From positions 22,521,901 to 22,585,900 of the forward strand of contig CM028326.1 in NCBI GenBank assembly GCA_016647705.1: 64,000 nt of DNA, in the 5' to 3' direction. A program made the position numbers and the translations under genes. Positions 35,293-46,815 of the stretch are shown in pieces. Below the pieces are notes generated by a model. That model worked only from the letters and a program-made list of their open reading frames with translations. It was not told where the DNA came from and searched no databases. Source of the stretch: Eucommia ulmoides (Eukaryota; Streptophyta; Magnoliopsida; Garryales; Eucommiaceae). Position 1 is the first letter of the stretch, and each line of letters starts with the position of its first letter.

Positions 35293-36397
35293 AGTTTTTG
35301 GCGCCATTGCTAGGGAACAGTGTTTTGATTTGGTTGATATTGTGACCAAGTGGTTGAATATTAATCCAGACAATTCTTTTGTTTTATTTATTTTTCAATT
35401 CATTTTTTTTAATTTGTTTTATTTGTTATGATCGAGCAGTCCATGCGACTTAGTAAAAGTTTAGAATTATTTACTCTTGATCCCGAGATCGAACGTACCT
35501 TGAGTAGGATAAGGAGAGGGAGAAGAAACCAAGCTCAAACTATGGCTGACGGTGGAGACGATCGTATGCCACATATGCCTCAACAACCTCCGGTACCGCA
35601 GTAGCCTTCGGAGCAAGAAGTTCCATAACGGGTCCTTAGGGACTACTATCGGCCAGTTATGTTTGACAACTACTCTGAAATTCGGAGGCAGCTGATTCAA
35701 GCCAACAACTTTGAGCTGAAGCTCGCCCTAATCAATATAGTGCAACGAAACCAATATGGTGGAAATCTACATAAGGACCCTAATATTCATCTGGCTACCT
35801 TCCTAGAGATATGTGATGCAGTGAAAATCAATGGTATTGCTGAGGATGTAATATGATTAAGGTTATTTTTGTTCTCGCTTCGTGACCGAGAGCGGGGTTG
35901 GTTACAATCGATCCAACCGGGAAGTATCAACACTTGGGAGGACCTTGCTCAAAAGTTCCTTACTAAGTTTTTCCCGCCTTCGAAGACTTCTCAACTCAGA
36001 GGTGAAATAGCACAATTTCACCAGAGGGACTTCTAGCCATTGTTTGAAGCGTGGGAAAGGTTTAAGGATCTATTGCGTCGGTGCCCCCAACATGGGTATC
36101 AAGATTAGTTTCAAACTCAACTCTTCTATAATGGGTTGGATGGTCAAACAAGGACCATAGTTGATTCCGTCTCGAGAGGATCATTGTTGTAAAAAACACC
36201 TGCTGAATCAAATGCGTTACTGGAGAAAATGGCGACCAATAATTACCAATGGCCAAACGAGAGAAACACGGAAAGAAAGATAGCTTTAATTCAAGAAGGC
36301 GATCATATTGCTACCTTATCAGCCCAAGTCTCAAAATTCTCGGATCAATTGTTTGTCTTCTCAACTAAAGATGCTTCGTCAAGTCATAAAGCGAAGA
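35293..36397 (+). mobile_element. Second Athila internal start: primer site and partial gag
   Basis: A variant primer site (TGGCGCCATTGCTAGGGA, about 35299) and leader are followed by gag sequence closely matching 24640-25640. Similarity ends near 36397 inside gag, where LINE RNase H sequence begins. It is a truncated, broken fossil. Confidence 0.82.
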
Positions 36398-37105
36398 AAA
36401 CCAAAATCAACGTTTCAGTTGGTTTATTGGATTCCTCGCCAAGATAGACTTAATTTTAATTTCGATGGAAGCTTTAGACCCATGCTTTATTGGCGAATAG
36501 GGTACTTTCTGAAATCCTAATGGGAAGTTGTTGTTCAGTTTTGCTCATTTTTTTGGCTTTGGCTTTAGTTTACTTGCAGAAACCAAAACCTTTTCGATCG
36601 CACTTTAGTATTGTATTGAGTTTGAGTGGTTTTCTCTGGATGTCGTTAGTAATAATGCTCTACTAGTAGACATGGTTGCTGATAGTGATAGAGTTCCTTG
36701 GCTTTTAATGTCTTTGATAAGGCTTATCAGGGATCTGCCTGAGAAGGTTTAGGCTTTTATCTCGTATTGTTACAAGGAAACTAACATTGCTGCAAATATG
36801 TTAGCTAAGTTAGGCAGTACTGGAGAAGATATAACTTTCTGTTCTAAATCAAAATGTTCATCTTCTTTTCGAGGTTGCTTAAGGCTGGATAAACTTCAAT
36901 TCCCGAACATCTAGATATCAAAATATGAGTCTTTTAAGGTTTTGTCTTGAAGAGTTTTGTCATGTTAGATTGTTCCTACATTTTTATTTTTGGTTCAGAA
37001 GGTTAGGTCTTGCCCCCCTTTGTGATTTGTTTTTTTGGTTTCTTTTTAATAATATTTTTCCTCGTTTCGCCGAGGTTTTTCACAAAAAAGGAAAAGAAAA
37101 TAATA
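36398..37105 (+). mobile_element. L1-type LINE, 3' part: RNase H region, 3' end and A-rich tail
   Basis: The plus strand reads RLNFNFDGSF (near 36445), a TKAL-like segment, then CYKETNIAANMLAKLG (about 36770-36815), the pattern of the RNase H (RVT_3) module at the C-terminus of plant L1 ORF2. Catalytic positions have decayed and stops are present. The end near 37010-37105 has the usual plant LINE 3' layout: 'tttgtgatttg', 'aataatatttttcctcg...gccgaggttttt', then an A-rich tail. It is the continuation of the LINE at 21845-23161, now separated by the Athila complex. Confidence 0.78.
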
Positions 37106-37188
37106 ATTATCATATTTCATAGTTTACCATCATATAAACCTTCTAGGAATATAAGTCGAAACAACATATATTTTCTTCTGACACAATA

Positions 37189-39797
37189 TGTAAGACCCTG
37201 ATTTTCTTATACTTACAATTTGAGTTGCATTAGAGCACATTCGAAAATAACGGGGTGGCTAGCGCTATTAATTATGTTATTTAAAATTTTAGGGGGTGAA
37301 TTGTAATTTTCAAAACATTAAAATTAGAATTGAGTTAATTTATAACTTATCCTAAAATAAAGGGGGGCTTGGTGTAAATTATATATATTATATATATAGA
37401 GAGAGAGAAAGGAGATGGAAATCGAAGGAAGGAAAAATGGCCACTTGGCCGGCTATTTGATCACACACACATATCAATATATATACGGAGGAACAGATAG
37501 AAGGGAGAAGGATCGAGAAGAAAAATAGAGAAAGGAAGAGAGAGAAAGAAGGTGGTCGGCGGTGGGTTGCCATTCGGCAGTGAGAAAACTGAAGAGAGAG
37601 AGAAGGTAGTTCGTCTGGTGAGTGTGTGTGTGTGTGATTCTATTTTGATTGTTCATGTGTGTGGGCGTTGCTTCGTCGTTGACCAGTGTGGGGGTGTCAT
37701 CTGGCCGTGTGTTGTGTGTATGTGCTCCGGAGGTGACAGTGGTGTTGTGTTTGTCTGGGTGTGGGTGCTTTTGATCATTCGTATGTGCGTGTGTTCATTA
37801 GTATGTATGCGTGTATGCCATTTGTTGGAATTGTCGCCGATGATCATATGGGTATACGTATGGGTTGTCGGCATAGGTGTGTTCCTCCGGTGGGTGTATA
37901 TATATATGTGCGTTTGTGGGTCTGTGATGGGTGTTGATCGTTCGTCGCCGGGGTTGTGGGGGTGGATTTTTTGTTATGCATGTGTGTGTGTTGTTCCTGC
38001 TGTGTGTTTTGTATATGTTTATGTTCAATTGTTAAGGTAAGTATGTGGGTGTGTTGTGTGTGTATAGACGTTCGTAGGTGATGGTGGTCGGATTTGGCGA
38101 GGGGAGAGAAAGAAAGAGATGACTGAGCTTTAAAATAGAGCATAGAAAAAGAGCAGCAAGTTTGCCTAGGTGAAAATACGTTCACCTTGGTAGAAAAGGG
38201 TCAGTGTGCAGATCAAGAAAAAGGATGGTAGATTCGCCGCGGCAGTGGGGAGATCGCTGCAGCGGTGAAATTTCAATGGGTAGATCAAAAAGTAAGGGAA
38301 GAGGTTGGACTAGGTGCTGGTTATTTTGCCTAGGTAGTAGAGCGTCAGTAAGTGAACTAGAGCAGAGAGGGAGCATGTTCACCGTAGCGGTGGGTTTTGC
38401 GCCGAGTTGTGGGAACAAGAGTATAAATTAAGAAATTTTTAAGGAGATCGACAATCGTTTCGGAACAGGTAATGTTTCTCGTTATATTTTATAAATGTTA
38501 ACTTTAATTACTAGCATAAAATATGTCAAAATGGTGATAATAAATATTGAAACCGTTCACATAAACAAATTCTATATAGTAACACGTTAATAGAGAAATA
38601 CTAGTTGAATAGTAATATAGAATGCGAAGAATAGGAAATGACATAAATTAGGGTTTGCATCGCATGATTAGGTTATTTATACATAAATATTAATTTAGAC
38701 CTTCTCACTATTAGGTTCGCAGGCACCGGAGTATCAGTAGAGAGTAGTCGGTAAAAGTCTTCGGAGCGGATAATCAGGTGAGTGTACTGTCTTCTAGTAA
38801 ATTATAAAAAATTATTTTTCATATGTATGATGAAAAATATGTTTACCTAAAATTGGACGAATTTGTAACTTATATGGATCAAGCAGTTTTGGGTGTGTGT
38901 GAAATTGATGGTGGAGTAAAGTCATTTGTGGTTATTAATATTATGTCCTGTCCAGAAGGATAGTCCGACAGGTGGTTACTGATATTTTGTCCTTCCCAGA
39001 GGGGTAGTCCGATAGGTGGTTATTAATATTATGTCTTTTCCGGAAGGTTAGTCTGGGAGGTGGTTATTTGATCCATTTGGGATGCAAACCCTGCGGGTAG
39101 TACAGTACCGTTGCAACTCTCGATCGTGGGGTTAAAACGATCACATGGTTAGTCGAGGTATGGTGTGATGTGATGTGGTGTGGTGTGGTGTGGTGTGGTG
39201 TTTATCGTATACGGTGAATGAGTTGAGTAAATTTGCAATTATATATACTTTATTTTTTATTGGATTGGTGTATCCATTTACGTTGATATATCTATTATTT
39301 TCGTTGCGTTATACTATAATGTTGTTGTGACGTTCTGGTTGATTTTTACTGCTTAGTTGAGATGTTATAAACATATATACGTTGTAATATGTGGTGACAG
39401 GAAAAATGGGTTTTCCTTTGTGATATGTGATATTTATATGTTTTTTCCTTGATTCATCTAAAATATTTTTATTAAGAAGACAGTACACTTGCAGGTGCAG
39501 CAGTTGGAAATCGGTCCCCTACTGTCACTAGGTAGAGTCCTGCGATGGCTTCGTGTGGGAGTTTTTGGGATGAGCTGTCTGAGGCGAACCCGTGAGGGGT
39601 TCTAGGTTTTATATTTTTGTTGTTATTATATTCGGGGACAGGTATGTTCCCCATATAAGAGGATGTATATGGCCTGTATATATGATTGTATATTGATGTA
39701 TGCATATTGTTACTTTCTAGTTGGTTGAGCATCCAGGTGATGTTGTGTCGTCGTCATGCTGGCCCAGGGTGACAGGTGTCCGGGGTGGATTGTGACA
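37189..39797 (+). mobile_element. 5' LTR of a chromovirus-type (Tekay-like) Ty3/gypsy element
   Basis: Starts TGTAAGACCCTG at 37189 and ends GATTGTGACA at 39797 (2609 bp). It is followed after 4 bp by a TGGTATCAGAGC primer site. It includes a GA-rich leader, a long GT-rich stretch (37615-38060), GC-rich CGCCGCGGCAG-like motifs (38230-38400) and imperfect 'ttattaatattatgtcctg' subrepeats (38930-39070). Open frames in the GT-rich part are by-products of simple repeats. Confidence 0.88.
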
Positions 39798-39801
39798 ATT
39801 T

Positions 39802-39814
39802 TGGTATCAGAGCC
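39802..39814 (+). other. Chromovirus primer-binding site (initiator tRNA-Met)
   Basis: TTGGTATCAGAGC directly downstream of the LTR, matching the 3' end of plant initiator tRNA-Met. Confidence 0.88.
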
Positions 39815-42800
39815 TAGGTTATAGGTTCTGTAGACTTGCCAGTGGTTATGTCAATAGAGGACCATGAGATAGGAAGACGTGTCAGTCATCTAGTCAGTAG
39901 GAGACATGAGATAGGGTGCCGATAGGTGAGTTTGGCACATGAGTGATGGTTATGTCATTACATGAGTTAGTGCATTGTTATCATGCATGGTGGGTTGTCT
40001 TATTGGCAATTAGTGGGTGTGACGAAATTGTGATATGGTTAGTTGGTGGATTTGGGTAATGTTGTGTTGATTGGTAGTGGTAATGAGTAGATTGCGATTG
40101 TGGGGGTACTAGTAGTTGGGAAGGTTAGACTATAACCGATAAACAATTATATGTGTATTACTTGACGTTGGGATCCCCTATTGGTAGCACCTAATAATTA
40201 GTTGATAAAATAATAGATAGTGTAGCAGAACACACCTTAAGTTGAATTCTTAAACGATATCTAAACTAATGGAATCTTGTAATGATATTGAAGGGAGAAC
40301 TCGTATTAGTTGGAATTAAGGATGTGAGAAAACTGTGGCGATGTTAGAAAAGATTTAATTTGGTAGTACGTTCTAGGTTGACAAGCAGATAGAGATAAGT
40401 ATGTGGAACTAGTAAATACCACAAACGCAATAGAAAATGATGTGTAGAAGGTAGCTGAGAATTGTGAGTCTGTGTTGATAGTAAGTGCGCATAAATATAG
40501 TCCGCTTTGTGAGTACTATAGAGTTGTCGGTGGATTGTTCCGAAGAGAAATTACCTTCCGAATTTTTGATGAATCAAAATTTGTATTTGTGGGAGATGTA
40601 ATCATTACCCCAGTCAATTTGATTTTTGGTCCAACAGGTCAGAAAGTTGTTACAGAAAGGATATCAGGGGTACCTCGAGCAGGTCATGGGCATCAGTTAA
40701 AACAACGTTCAGGTAGCGGATACTTCAGTAGTTAGGGTTTGTCCCGATGTATTTCCCAGAAGAATTGTCAGGGTTGTCAATAAACACTATCGCGTTACTT
40801 CTAGGAACTGTTCTTATATAAATTCTACTCTATCATAGGGCGTATACCAAGTTGACGAAATTAAAAGATCTGTTAACCCGCGATTATAGTAGACTAAGTG
40901 TTTCTCTCCATGAAAATTCGATGTTATTCGAAAAGGGAAAGAGAGATACGTTGAGAATGAGTATGGGTAACCGATGATTGAATAAGGAGAGGGTTAGACA
41001 AGTTGTTTTCCCAAATAGATTTTCGATTAAGATATCACCAGTTGAAGGTCAGAGACTATGACGTGGTAAAAACGACGATCCGGTCGAGAGTAAAGGAGAG
41101 CATGCAGAGTATCTCTAGATTGTGTTGCTGACGTTGTGAGAGAAACAATTGTATGCCAAATTCAATAAATATGAGTTTGGGTTGGATCGAGTGGTAATTT
41201 TGGGACATGTGATCTTGGGAAATAATATTCAAGTGAATCCAAAGGAAGTTGAAGTTGTGATTTGATGGGAAAGGCCGAAAAGTGTAACTAAAGTTCGAAC
41301 ATTTTAGGGATTGGTGGGTTTTTATTATCGATTGGTGCAAGGATTCATTGTTTTAGTCGTCCCATTGATCTGATTGACCCACACGAAAGTTAAATTCGAG
41401 AAGACTGATAAATATGAGCATCATTAGCCAATGTACAAATTAGGGTTGGCGACGATGGTGATTGCCTTGAAGTTGTGGAGACATTACCTGTATGACAAGA
41501 CTTGTGGGATATACACCGACCACCAGAGTCTACAAAATTGCTTATTCAAAAAGGAACTAAATCTAAGGTAGAGGCATTGAATAAAACTGATCAAAGACTA
41601 CAGTCGTAGCATCTATTATTATTCAGGAAAGGCCAATGTTGTAACGAATGCTTCGAGTTAGAAATCGGTAAGTTTGGTTGTGCATATTCAGGTTGTTCAT
41701 ATTAATTTATGGGTTGAGTTGAGACCCTTGTGAGTTTAGTAGGCGGTGGTCAGATGGCAACGCTGTTTGAGATTTTGATTTTGAAACCGATATTGATCGA
41801 CTGTGTTGTAGAAAGTGCAAAAGTTGAATGTCCAATTGGGAAAGGTTAGAGATGCAGTGAAAAATGGTCACAGAGCTGACTATCGTGTCAGAAATAATGA
41901 TGAAATTTTGATGTCCCATTTGACAAATGATACCTTAAAAGAAGTACATAGTTCGAAGTGCATAGTTCAATATACACAATGCACTCCGGTAGTATAAAAC
42001 TGTATTGAGATTTGCGTGAGTATTATTGGTAGATTGGAATGAAACGGGAAAACGCAGAATTTATTGTTAGGTGTCTTGTTTGTTAGCAAGTTTAGGTCGA
42101 GCATCAATATCTAGGTGGGTTATTGCAGCCTTTACCTATTCCAGAATAGAAATGAGAGCGTAGCACGATGAATTGTGTTTTGGGATTACCTCACATTCAA
42201 AAGGGGCATAAGATGACGTGTTCTCTTGATACGTATGCCCAATGGTTTATTGAAGGGATTGTTAGGTTGTATGATACACTGGTTTCTATAGTGTCACATA
42301 GAGATCTGAGATTTATTTCAAAATTCTGGTCGAGTTTCCAAACTAGTTGAAATTTGGTACCTCTTTTTATTTGTAAACTAACAGTCTATCGGGAAATGCG
42401 ATTCAAGCATTGGAGGATATGTTGGGGACTTGTGTTTTGGAATGTTCTGGTAGTGGGGATGATTATGTGGCGTTGATGGAATTTGTTTATAATAATAGAT
42501 ACCTTTTCGACAAGCAAGGTGACACCGTATAAAGCGCTGTATGAAGGGATACAGGACTCCAGTCAAATAGACTGAACTGAGATAGGAAAATGAAATTTTT
42601 TGAGATGTGGATATAGCCCGGTATGGCTACATTTTTATTAAGAAGTGGATTTTGATAACAAGAACTCAACTATATGTATTGGTTCACTACTAACGTTAGG
42701 CGGAGTCGAAATGTGGGGGTCATTGAAACTTCATGGGGAACGGATAATTTGAATTATCTTTGAGTTGATAAGTATTATTGATATAATATTTCTATACGGT

Positions 42801-43669
42801 AACTATTGATTTTTGTGATTTATCGAATTTTTGTAGTTGGGACGTATCTATGTACTCCGATCCATATTTATATGTGGTTATATGTTTGAAGCATTTTTAG
42901 GGAGACTGAAACGTAATTGACGCGAGTGGCCTTGTCAGGGACTTGATTAAATATGGAGGCATGAAGAGAATTCTTATAGATGACCCATTTGACGTATTTT
43001 GATACATTTTGATGTGGTTTGGTGACATCTATGTGTTTTGAGGAATATTCATATGATTTTGACGGGGGTTGAACGTATATTAGTTAACGTTGGATTGTAG
43101 TAATATTTATAGAAAGTTTATAAAATAATGGACGTTTTGATGTAGATATTTAGGTTGATGATTTAGTCTCACAGACCAGTTCACGTGGGGTTTGGGCTAT
43201 CTGTTGCTTATGAGTTTGGTGGGGAATTGCGAGCATTGTTAGTTTAAATGTTGAATGGAGATATTGTTGCAGACAGATTGCCTAGAGTTGTGGGACAGAA
43301 TTGATAAATGTTGGTTATGGGGAATTACTGAGGTCGTGGACCTACTGAAAATGAGATTCTTTGGCAGTTAGTTGTATGTGTTAGGCGTTACCGACCAGAG
43401 TGCACCTTGTTTGTTGGTTGTTGGATATAATGTTAGCCACTGCGAATGAAAATGTTGCAATATCGGAATGGAAATTAACGGTTACAAATTAAGGGTGACT
43501 TTCGGTTATGGGACCCTACATAGAAAACAGTTGTTATAGAATCAAGTGTGATTAACGTAACCATGCGGTGCGAATTTGACATATTATTGTTTTGACTGAG
43601 ATTTTAATTCCTATTGGTTTGAACGAAAATTTTGAGATGAAATTTATTTTAGGGGGGGGGGGGGAGAGT
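39815..43669 (+). mobile_element. Chromovirus internal region, heavily broken
   Basis: Plus-strand pieces of pol in the correct order: a protease/linker region (about 40470-40740, with PDVFPEE-like sequence just after), RNase H (about 41160-41680: KYEFGLDRVVILGHV, IYTDHQSLQN, YYSGKANVV) and integrase (about 42160-42580: an EIVRL-like segment, SIVSH.DLRF, ALEDMLGTCVLECSGS). Gag is not recognised and no chromodomain is seen. The internal region of about 3.9 kb is shorter than is usual for the lineage. It is broken in many tens of places. It ends in a polypurine tract at 43651-43669. Confidence 0.82.
43651..43669 (+). other. Polypurine tract with G-run
   Basis: An A, a run of G and then agag immediately before the 3' LTR start TGTAAGACC at 43670. 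This position and composition define the plus-strand primer site of the element. Confidence 0.85.
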
Positions 43670-43945
43670 TGTAAGACCCTGATTTTCTTATACTTACAAT
43701 TTGAGTCGCATTGGAGCACATTCGAAAATAACGGGGTGGATAACACTATTAATTATGTGATTTAAAATTTTAGGGGGCGAATTATAATTTTCAAAACATT
43801 AAAATTAGAATTGAGTTAATTTATAATTTATCCTAAAATAAAGGGGGGCCTGGTGTAAATTATATATATTATATATAGAGAGAGAGAAAGGAGATGGAAA
43901 TCGGAGGAAGGAAAAATGGCCAGCTATTTGATCACACACACATAT

Positions 43946-44013
<68 letters not shown>

Positions 44014-45770
44014 GAACGGAGAGAAGGAAGAAGGAACGAGAAGAAAAACAGATAAAGAAAGAGAGAGAAAGAAGGTGGCCAGCAGTGAGTTGCCGTTCAG
44101 CAGTGAGAAAACTGAAGAGAGAGAAAAGGTAGTTTGTCTATTGAGTGTGTGTGTGTGTGTGATTCTATTTTGATTGTTCGTGTGTGTGTGTGTAGCTTTG
44201 TCGTCTGCCGGTGTAGGGGTGTCGTCTGGCCATGTGTTGTGTGTATGCTTGATGTGTGTGTGTATGTGCTCTGGAGGTGACAGTAGTGTCGTGTTTTTCT
44301 GGGTGTGGGTGTTTCTAATCATTTGTGTGTGTGTGTGTTTATCCGTATGTATGCGTGTATGCCATTTGTCGAAATTGTCGCCAGTGATCATATGGGTATG
44401 CATATGGGTTGTCGGCTTGGGTGTGTTCCTCCAGTGGGTGTATGTATACATGTGTGTGTTTCATTGTGTGTAGGTGATCGTGAATGTATGTATGCATTTG
44501 TGGGTCTGTGATGGGTGTTGATTTTTCGTTGCTGGCGTTGTGGGAGTGGATTTTTTGTTATGCATGTGTGTATGTTGTTAATGCTGTGTGTTCTGTGTGT
44601 GTATGTGTTTAATTATTGAGGTAAGCAGGTAGGTGTGTTGTGTGTGTGTTGTGTGTGTATGGACGTTCGTGGGTGATAGTTGCTGGAGTTGGCAAGGGGA
44701 GAAAGAGAGAGAGATGGTTGAGCTTTAAAACAAAGCAGAGAGAAAGAGCAGCAAGTTTGCCTAGGTGGAAATATGTTCACCTCGGCGGAAAAGGGTCAGT
44801 GTGCAGATTAGAAAAAAGGAAGGTGGATTCGCCGCGACGGTGAGGAGTTCGCCGTAGCGGTGAAATTTCAGTGGCAGATCAAAAAGAAAGGGAAGTAGTT
44901 CGACTAGTCGGTGGTTATTTTGCCTAGGCGGTAGAGCGTCAGTAAGTGAACTAGAGCAGAGAAGAAGTGTGTTCGCCGCGACAGTGGGTTTTGCGCTGAG
45001 GCAGTAGGAGCAGGAGTATAAATTACGAAATTTTTAAGGAGATCGACAACCGTTTTGGAACAGGTAATGTTTCTCGTTATATTTTATAAATGCTAACTTT
45101 AATTACTAGTATCGAAAATGTCAAAATGGTGATAATAAATATTGAGACCGTTCACATGAATAAATCTTATATAGTAAAACGTTAATGGAGAAATACTAGT
45201 TGAATAGTAATATAGAATGCGGGAAACAGGAAATGACAGAAATTAGGTTTTGCATTGCATGATTAGGTTATTTATACATAAAATATTAATTTAGGTCTTG
45301 TCACTATTAGGTTCGCAAGCACCGGATTATCAGTAGAGAGTAGTCGGTAAAAGTCTTCGGAGTGGATAATCAGGTAAGTATACTGTCTTCTAGTAAATTA
45401 TAAAAATCTATTTTTCATATGTATGATGAAAAATGTGTTTACCTAAAATTGGATGAATTTGTAACTTATATAGATCAAGCAGTTTTGGGTGTGTGTCAAA
45501 TTGATTGTAGAATAAAGTCGTTTGTGGTTATTAATATTATGCCTTGTCCGGAGGAGTAGTCCGGCAGGTGGTTACTGATATTATGTCATATCCGGAAGGG
45601 TAGTCCGACAGGTAGTTATTAATATTATATCTTGTCCGGAGGGTTAGTCCGGCAGGTAGTTATTTGACCCGTTTGGGATGCAAACCCTGCGGATAGTATG
45701 GTACCGTTGCAACTCCCAATCGTAAGGTTAAAACGATCACATAGCTAGCCGGGGTGTGGTGTGATGTGGT
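43670..45770 (+). mobile_element. 3' LTR of the chromovirus, 3'-truncated
   Basis: Matches the 5' LTR from its first base; the first 200 bp differ at about one position in twenty by eye, suggesting insertion a few million years ago. Similarity ends at about 45770, so roughly the last 570 bp seen in the 5' LTR are absent and Tat gag sequence follows. A (TA)n tract at 43948-44006 is expanded compared with the short run at the same place in the 5' LTR (about 37476-37489). Confidence 0.87.
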
Positions 45771-46450
45771 CACTTCCAAGTTGAAGTGGCCAACATAATC
45801 TCTGAGTGACTCACCAGGCTCTTGTTGGATGGCAAGGATATGAGCGGGATCGATTGAAGCAAGAGAGGAAAAGTTGCTCAATCTCTTTGAACGTAGCAAT
45901 GGAAGTCGGCCTGAGGCCGTGGAAGCAAGTCCTCGTTGTACCCGAGAGGGTGAGCAAGAAGCACTTATACCTTATTTCCACAGAGGCGGTCCGGATGTCC
46001 ATGTGTAACTTGAAAATGGACAAGTGGTCCGTGGTCCCATCGTATGTGCTCATCTGGGGTACACAAAATGATGGGGCACTACCTCGTCCAACACCTCATC
46101 TACTAAAGGAGATCTTACCTTTGTGGGGAACCTAACTACTAGTCTTCCTCTATGGATCTCTTAGAGAAGATCTTCCATGTCATTGAGACGACACTTTATT
46201 GCTTCCTCTTCACGGGACTCTAGTCGGACATGGTTGTCTACTACTCGGGCATTATGGTGGAAGAAGGATGACAAATAGGAGCCAACCTCACGCTCATGTC
46301 GAACCTCACCACATAGTTGGGAGCTTGGTCCAAGGAAGACTCTGATCGATCCCTGGCACCGTGTCTTCTTGGGATAGGAAAAGGGGATCTTGATGCTACT
46401 GAGGGAGCCTTTTATAGTTCCCTTGACCCAAGGTCGCGGGGCTGAGGTCG
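45771..46450 (-). mobile_element. Tat-lineage gag fragment
   Basis: On the minus strand 46053-45811 reads like Tat/Ogre gag (MSTYDGTTDHL, TLSGTTRTCFHGLRP, IATFKEIEQLF). The overlapping region around 45790-45870 has LAIQQEPGESLRDYVGHFN, the best conserved motif of that gag. The upstream part (46130-46450) is probably the N-terminal, poorly conserved portion. Broken and truncated at the chromovirus LTR. Confidence 0.82.
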
Positions 46451-46815
46451 GTCCCCAAGCACATGTCTTGTTGATTCTAAGATTTTGATGGATAATTAAG
46501 TGTTCATGTTTTTTGTGAAACTAATAGTTTTATTGAGTGTTTAAGTTTAAATAGTTCCAGACAGTATCGTGAAGTAATTATAAAGGATGCAGAGACGATA
46601 ACATCATGAAGAAATTATAAAGGATGTAGGGATGGATACTAAGAGATTGAAGATTCCGAATAACCTAGGAAAAACAACTCAGGTTAAATTTTGACTCTTA
46701 ATGTATCACGATTAGGATTACACACGACACGAAAATGCTTTTTGTAATTATGTGTTTTTTTTTTATAGGATTCTAATTAGTTAAATTATTTGCTCCTATG
46801 TGTAATTGAAAAAGT
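46451..46815. other. Spacer, no gene
   Basis: AT-rich sequence. 'aaattataaaggatg.agg' occurs twice (about 46576 and 46612), a small direct repeat. Nothing else is recognised. Confidence 0.45.

Noticed and set aside
37552-38040. 162-codon Cys/Val-rich plus-strand frame, and the opposite-strand Thr/His-rich frames here and at 43945-44451
   Set aside because: They arise from the GT-rich and TA-rich simple repeats in the chromovirus LTRs; both LTRs show the same effect.
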